NCBI GenBank assembly: GCA_025934255.1
Contig: JAICYJ010000015.1
Location: 1-60,010, forward strand
Length of the DNA stretch: 60,010 nucleotides
Direction of reading: 5' to 3'
Origin: Thermoleophilia bacterium
Lineage (GTDB): Bacteria > Actinomycetota > Thermoleophilia > Gaiellales > JAICJC01
A program made the translations under genes and the position numbers. Below the pieces are notes generated by a model. That model was not told where the DNA came from. It searched no databases and worked only from the letters and a program-made list of their open reading frames with translations. Positions 56,234-60,010 of the stretch are shown in pieces (position 1 is the stretch's first letter; each line of letters starts with the position of its first letter).

Positions 56234-56472
56234 GCCTTGATCCATGTCTGGGCGTCGAGAGCCAGCTGCAGCCCTACCTTGACCGGCAGCTGACGCCGGG
56301 GGAGGTATCGATGATCGAGCAGCACCTCGGCACCTGCGCCTACTGCCGCGAGCGCTACCACTTCGAGGCCAAGCTGCGCGATACCGTGAAGACCGTCTGC
56401 TGCGGCGATCCGGTGCCGGAGGGGCTGGTCGAACGGGTGCGGCTGCACTGCCGCGGTCAGGGCGCCGCGTAG
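56230..56472 (+). CDS. Zinc-binding anti-sigma factor (RsrA-like)
   Basis: This 80-residue zinc-containing anti-sigma (ZAS) protein has its core at H32-x3-C36-x2-C39 (QHLGTCAYC). Cys6 lies 26 residues before H32, exactly the spacing of Cys11 and His37 in Streptomyces RsrA. There the zinc is bound by C11, H37, C41 and C44, and disulfide formation releases the sigma factor. Two further clusters (VCCG and HCRG) are present. It is coupled to the sigma gene by ATGA. The match in cysteine spacing argues for a redox switch. Confidence 0.88.
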   Translation: MSLDPCLGVESQLQPYLDRQLTPGEVSMIEQHLGTCAYCRERYHFEAKLRDTVKTVCCGDPVPEGLVERVRLHCRGQGAA

Positions 56473-57005
56473 TCCACGTCGCCGGGCTCGGGTAGCCCGC
56501 GGCAGTCGATCAGCCTCGCCTCGAGGTCGCGTGCGGGCGTGTCGCCGGCGTCGGGCAGCGCCGCCCAGACCGCGCGCGGCAGCACGACCGGGTGCGAGCG
56601 TCCGCCCCCGTAGTCCGCCGCTCGAACGCCGTTCCCGCTGGCCGCGGTGCGCCGGATCGCCCGCGGGTCGAGCCCTGGGCCGTCGCCCAGCACCACCAGC
56701 GCCTCGTCGATCGGTTCCGGCAGCGCCTCCAGGGCCGTTCTCAGCGATGCCGCCTGCCCGTCCGCCCAGCGCGGTGACACGACGGCGATCGCGCCGTGCA
56801 GGGGCACGTCCGCCCTGATCTGCTCGGCGCGCGCGCCGAGCACCACCAGCCGGGTCGCGATCCCGGACCGCTCCACCGCGATCAACACCCGCTCCAGCAT
56901 CGTCACGCCCTCGGTCGGGTGCAGCTGCTTGGGGCCGCCGAAGCGCCGGCCCTCGCCCGCGGCCAGCACCACGGCGGCGATCGTCTCGCGGGGTGCGTCG
57001 TCCAC
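56457..57005 (-). CDS. MobA/MocA-like nucleotidyltransferase
   Basis: This 182-residue GT-A-type nucleotidyltransferase begins with IAAVVLAAGEGRRFGGPKQL, the NTP-binding signature of MobA/MocA/IspD-like enzymes, and has VVLGDGPGLDP in place of the usual LxDxP metal site. MocA (CTP:molybdopterin cytidylyltransferase) is closest by outline, but no molybdenum cofactor gene is next to it. GTG 57005 is chosen with TACGGT 6 bases upstream. The 3' end overlaps the anti-sigma gene by 16 bp, convergently. It is divergent from the M24 peptidase. Confidence 0.78.
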   Translation of the reverse strand: MDDAPRETIAAVVLAAGEGRRFGGPKQLHPTEGVTMLERVLIAVERSGIATRLVVLGARAEQIRADVPLHGAIAVVSPRWADGQAASLRTALEALPEPIDEALVVLGDGPGLDPRAIRRTAASGNGVRAADYGGGRSHPVVLPRAVWAALPDAGDTPARDLEARLIDCRGLPEPGDVDYAAP

Positions 57006-57011
57006 GGGCCA

Positions 57012-57033
57012 ACCGTAGCCTGCGTGGTAGGTT
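57012..57033. promoter_or_regulatory. Divergent -10 elements, MobA-like / M24 peptidase
   Basis: TACGGT (minus strand, 57012-57017) is 6 bases before the MobA-like GTG. TAGGTT (plus, 57028-57033) is 6 bases before the M24 ATG. The six bases between the minus-strand hexamer and its start are TGGCCC, identical to those before the polX start. Confidence 0.45.
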
Positions 57034-57039
57034 GCCGCC

Positions 57040-58191
57040 ATGACCGACAACCTGCTTATTCACGCGGATTCCCATCGTGACGCGGACATGTTCGTCGCCA
57101 CCGGTGTGGCCGTGGTCGACCCGTTCACCTACCTCGAGCTGAATGGGCAGCGCGTGATCGTGGCCAGCGTGCTCGAGGCCGACGTGATCCGTCGCGACTC
57201 GCGAGCCAGCGATGTCTGGACCGACGACGAGTTCGGCGGCCGCGAGCTGATGGCCAAGGGCTGGAGCTACCACGACGCCGAGATGGAGGTCGTGCGGCGG
57301 GTGCTCGAGAAGGCCGGCGCCCAGTCCGTCGTCGTCCCGCCATCGTTCCCGGTCAGCCTGGCCGACTACCTGCGCGGAAAGGGCCACACGGTCACCCCCG
57401 ACCGCGACCTGTTCGAGCGGCGGCGGCGTAGCAAGGATGCCGCCCAGCTGGCAGCGATCAACGTCGCCCAGCGTGCCACCGAGCAGGCCTTCAACTCGGT
57501 GCGGGAGTTGCTTGGTTCGGCAACGCCGCAGGAGTCGGGTGTGCTGATCGCGGACGGCGAGCAGGTCACGTGCGAGCGCGTCCGCGATGCGATCGTGGGC
57601 ACGCTGCGCGAGCACGGCTGCGAGGGCGAGCCGCCGCTGGTCGGCGCCGGCCCTCGCGGTGCGCTGGTGCACGATCTCGGCCGCGGCCCGATCCACGCCG
57701 GCGAGCCGGTGATCGTGGACATCTTCCCGCGCCACGCGGCCAGCCGCTACTGCGCCGACATGACCCGCACGTTCTGCTTCGGTGAGGCGCCCGAGCGGCT
57801 GCGGGTGATGCACGCCACCGTGCTGGACGCGCTCAGGCGCAGCACCGAGGCGATCACCGACGGCGTGGCCGGGACGGTGCCCTGGGAGGTGGCCTGCGAC
57901 GCGATCGAAGCGGGCGGCTTCCGCACCCAGCGGGGGCTGGCCGAAGGCGAGAGCCTGGGCGAGGACTTCTTCCACGGGCTCGGGCACGGGGTCGGAATCG
58001 AGGTGCACGAGGCGCCGTACATGGGCCTCGGCTGCAGGCAGCCGCTGGCGGCCGGCGACGTGGTCACGGTCGAGCCCGGCGTCTACCGCAAGGACTTCGG
58101 CGGCGTGCGGCTCGAGGACCTGGTGGTCGTCACCAGCGGCGAGCCGGACGTGCTCACGCAGTTCGACTACGAGCTCGAGATCCGCGCGTAG
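57040..58191 (+). CDS. M24-family metallopeptidase (Xaa-Pro aminopeptidase-like)
   Basis: This 383-residue protein has an N-terminal creatinase-like domain (about 1-130) and a C-terminal pita-bread domain (about 140-383). Metal ligands are visible: Asp in VIVDIFP, Asp in CADMTRTF, His in FFHGLGHGVG, Glu in VTVEPGVY, and Glu in RLEDLVVV. It would remove an N-terminal residue before proline from peptides, using two Mn2+ or Co2+ ions. The ATG has TAGGTT 6 bases upstream. It is convergent with the M16 peptidase gene. Confidence 0.9.
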   Translation: MTDNLLIHADSHRDADMFVATGVAVVDPFTYLELNGQRVIVASVLEADVIRRDSRASDVWTDDEFGGRELMAKGWSYHDAEMEVVRRVLEKAGAQSVVVPPSFPVSLADYLRGKGHTVTPDRDLFERRRRSKDAAQLAAINVAQRATEQAFNSVRELLGSATPQESGVLIADGEQVTCERVRDAIVGTLREHGCEGEPPLVGAGPRGALVHDLGRGPIHAGEPVIVDIFPRHAASRYCADMTRTFCFGEAPERLRVMHATVLDALRRSTEAITDGVAGTVPWEVACDAIEAGGFRTQRGLAEGESLGEDFFHGLGHGVGIEVHEAPYMGLGCRQPLAAGDVVTVEPGVYRKDFGGVRLEDLVVVTSGEPDVLTQFDYELEIRA

Positions 58192-58203
58192 GCGGAAGGC
58201 GGC

Positions 58204-59466
58204 TCAGGCCGTCAGGATGTCGAAGAAGCGCTGCTCGTCCTCGAACGGGCCGACCAGGCTGAAGTTGAGTCCGTCGTCGACGACCACCTGCCGCGCCACC
58301 CGCTGGATGTCCTCGACCGTCACGGCCTCGACGCCGTCCAGCACCTCGTCGATCTCGGCCACCCGGTCCTCGAGCACCTCGCGCCGCAGCCCGAACATGA
58401 GCAGGCCCTTGGGATCCTCGAGCTGCAGCACCATGCGGCCCTTCAGGTAGTTCTTGCAGCGCCGCAGCTCGTCGTCGGCGATCGGCTCGTCGGCGATCTT
58501 GCGGAACTGGGCCACGATCGTGGCCACCGCCTGGTCGATCCGCTCGGTGTCGACGCCCGCCTGGGCGAATAGGGTGCCGGTGTCGTGATAGCTCTGGTGG
58601 TAGCCGAACACGTAGTAGGCGAGACCGAGCCGCTCGCGCACCTCGATGAACAGGCGCGACGACATGCCGCCGCCCAGCACGGCGGTCAGCACCTGCATCG
58701 CGTAGCGGTCGGGGCTGGTGGTCTGGATGCCGCGGACTCCGAGCCGCAGGTGGGCCTGGTCGGAGTCGCGGGTCTCGAGCAGCACCCGCGGCTCGGTCTG
58801 GACGAAGTCGACCGGGCTCCAGTCGCCGCTGGGCCGGTCGTCGAGGTGGCCGAACTGCGCCTCCACCTCGGCCAGGAAGTCGCCGTCGACGGCACCGGCG
58901 GCGCCCACCACCATCCGCCGCGGCGTGTACCAGTCGTGCAGGTAGTCGACGAACGTCTGCCGGTTGGCCGCCCGGATCGTCTCCTTGGTGCCGATGATGT
59001 CCCAGCCCAGCGGCTGGTCGCCGAACAGCAGCGTCTCGTAGACCGAATCGATCCGGTCTCGGGGCGTGTCCACGTACATGTTCAGCTCCTCGATGATCAC
59101 GCCCTTCTCGCGCTCGATCTCCTCCGCGTCGAAGCGTGACGAGAGCAGCTGGTCGGCCAGCACGTCCAGGGCCAGCGCGCGGTGCTCGGCCGCGCACTTG
59201 ATGTAGTAGCCGGTGTACTCCTTGCCGGTGAACGCGTTGAACTCACCGCCGATGCCGTCCACCTCGGCCGAGATGTCCTTGGCGGTGGGGCGCTTCTCGG
59301 TGCCCTTGAAGAACATGTGCTCGGCGAAGTGGGCGATGCCGTTGGTCTCGCGGCTCTCGTAGCGGCTGCCGGCGGCGAGCATCACCATCACCGCCACCGA
59401 CTTGGCGCCGGTCATGGGGTGGGTGACGACGCGCAGGCCGTTGGGAAGGACGGTTTTGGTGAACAT
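58204..59466 (-). CDS. M16-family zinc peptidase (pitrilysin-like)
   Basis: This 420-residue peptidase of the insulinase/processing-peptidase family carries the inverted zinc motif HFAEH at residues 46-50 (H-x2-E-H), with the third ligand in EREKGVIIEELNMY about 75 residues on. The C-terminal M16_C domain includes FIEVRERLGLAYYV. This single-chain form resembles the bacterial homologues of mitochondrial processing peptidase. Its substrate is unknown. It is convergent with the M24 gene, with a 12-bp gap. The ATG start at 59466 fits the family. Confidence 0.92.
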   Translation of the reverse strand: MFTKTVLPNGLRVVTHPMTGAKSVAVMVMLAAGSRYESRETNGIAHFAEHMFFKGTEKRPTAKDISAEVDGIGGEFNAFTGKEYTGYYIKCAAEHRALALDVLADQLLSSRFDAEEIEREKGVIIEELNMYVDTPRDRIDSVYETLLFGDQPLGWDIIGTKETIRAANRQTFVDYLHDWYTPRRMVVGAAGAVDGDFLAEVEAQFGHLDDRPSGDWSPVDFVQTEPRVLLETRDSDQAHLRLGVRGIQTTSPDRYAMQVLTAVLGGGMSSRLFIEVRERLGLAYYVFGYHQSYHDTGTLFAQAGVDTERIDQAVATIVAQFRKIADEPIADDELRRCKNYLKGRMVLQLEDPKGLLMFGLRREVLEDRVAEIDEVLDGVEAVTVEDIQRVARQVVVDDGLNFSLVGPFEDEQRFFDILTA

Positions 59467-59509
59467 GGCCGCTATCGTAGACGGCCCTGCGCGTCGTTGC
59501 CGGTGAGCC

Positions 59510-60010
59510 TCAGCCGGTGCCGACCGGGCCGTTCGCCCGGCAGCTCTGGATCAGGGTGGCGGGATGGCCGGCGGCCGCGTCGCGGTACATCTTGCGGGTG
59601 TACTGGATGCCGCCGTCGGAGGCGAAGATGGCGAACGGAGGCTTCGTGCCGGCGGGCGGGGCCACGTTCTCGGGCGAGCCCGGCGGTGCCACCACGACGT
59701 GGTGCGCCAGCAGGTCGTCGAGCGCCGCGTGGGCCTGCCGCCCCGCCGCCGCGTCCCCGTGGCGGATGGCGTCCACCCAGTAGCACTCCCACGCCGTCTG
59801 CGAGATGGCGACGGCGGTGCCGCCGGGCCCCGTGCGCGAGGTGACGGTGTCGGGCGGCAGCGTGCGGTCCGGCCAGTGCTCGCCCGGGGGCAGCGTCAGC
59901 CGGCGGGTGGCGTCGCGGTACAGCCGCTGCCACTCGCGCGGGCTCTTGACGATGGTGGTGTCCGTGTGCCAACCGAACAGGTTGAACCCCGTCACGGCGA
60001 AGGCGGTGCC
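59510..60010 (-). CDS. Hypothetical protein, N-terminus beyond the window (partial)
   Basis: About 166 residues are visible, and the frame is open through the right edge, so the start is missing. The earliest visible residues (GTAFAVTGFNLFGW) look like the end of a membrane or signal segment. The rest is polar and contains one Trp-Glu-Cys-Tyr segment, AWECYWVDAIRHGD, and a second cysteine near the end (QSCRANG). I do not recognise the family. A short form could start at GTG 59995. A role in the cell envelope is only suggested by the hydrophobic start. Confidence 0.6.
   Translation of the reverse strand, partial: GTAFAVTGFNLFGWHTDTTIVKSPREWQRLYRDATRRLTLPPGEHWPDRTLPPDTVTSRTGPGGTAVAISQTAWECYWVDAIRHGDAAAGRQAHAALDDLLAHHVVVAPPGSPENVAPPAGTKPPFAIFASDGGIQYTRKMYRDAAAGHPATLIQSCRANGPVGTG

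Overview
The window is about 60 kb of GC-rich, gene-dense bacterial chromosome around the replication origin. From dnaA to gyrA (41806 down to 32415) the genes run leftward as dnaA-dnaN-recF-dciA-gyrB-gyrA. From rpmH to parB (42105 to 46688) they run rightward as rpmH-rnpA-yidD-yidC-jag-rsmG-parA-parB. This conserved order, together with futalosine-pathway menaquinone genes, a SigR/RsrA-like pair, an actinobacterial-type ECF B12 uptake operon and leaderless genes, points to Actinomycetota, perhaps a deep lineage such as Thermoleophilia. That assignment is inference from gene content; no marker was phylogenetically tested.

Layout. 1-7 kb: two half-length TauE/SafE genes, otsB, PolX, a dolichol-phosphate-mannose-synthase-like glycosyltransferase, thioredoxin, an EamA exporter, thiL, and pheA preceded by a Phe-rich leader peptide and terminator. 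7-15 kb: an MrfA-like helicase, then a cobalamin riboswitch controlling a seven-gene operon: two DUF4430-type secreted proteins, EcfT, a double EcfA, an S component and a secreted alpha/alpha-barrel protein. Together these look like a transcobalamin split into separate proteins around an ECF transporter. 15-27 kb: a leftward run headed by an ECF sigma factor, then fabZ-fabH-fabD-fabG-fabF-accD-accA, a sedolisin, two Ca2+/H+ antiporters and a small SHOCT-like membrane protein, with birA divergent at its head. 27-32 kb: a PGRP amidase, an NfeD-slipin pair, a GalT-like enzyme and a small MerR-type regulator. 32-47 kb: the origin block and tRNA-Ile. 47-60 kb: bifunctional nuclease, acyl-CoA dehydrogenase, a hypothetical gene, mntH with its DtxR-family regulator, a nadBCA-mqnBD operon, a sigma/anti-sigma pair, a MobA-like nucleotidyltransferase, M24 and M16 peptidases and a partial hypothetical gene.

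Expression logic. Inside operons most genes are coupled by ATGA or GTGA overlaps. At first genes a TAnnnT hexamer repeatedly sits 6-9 bases before the start codon, which predicts leaderless mRNAs. Several divergent pairs share or interlock these hexamers within 8-35 bp. No CRISPR array, prophage or insertion sequence was seen. The strongest leads are the split-transcobalamin B12 operon, the pheA attenuator, the interlocked leaderless promoters, and the origin sites (a DnaA-trio-like element and a parS-like site).
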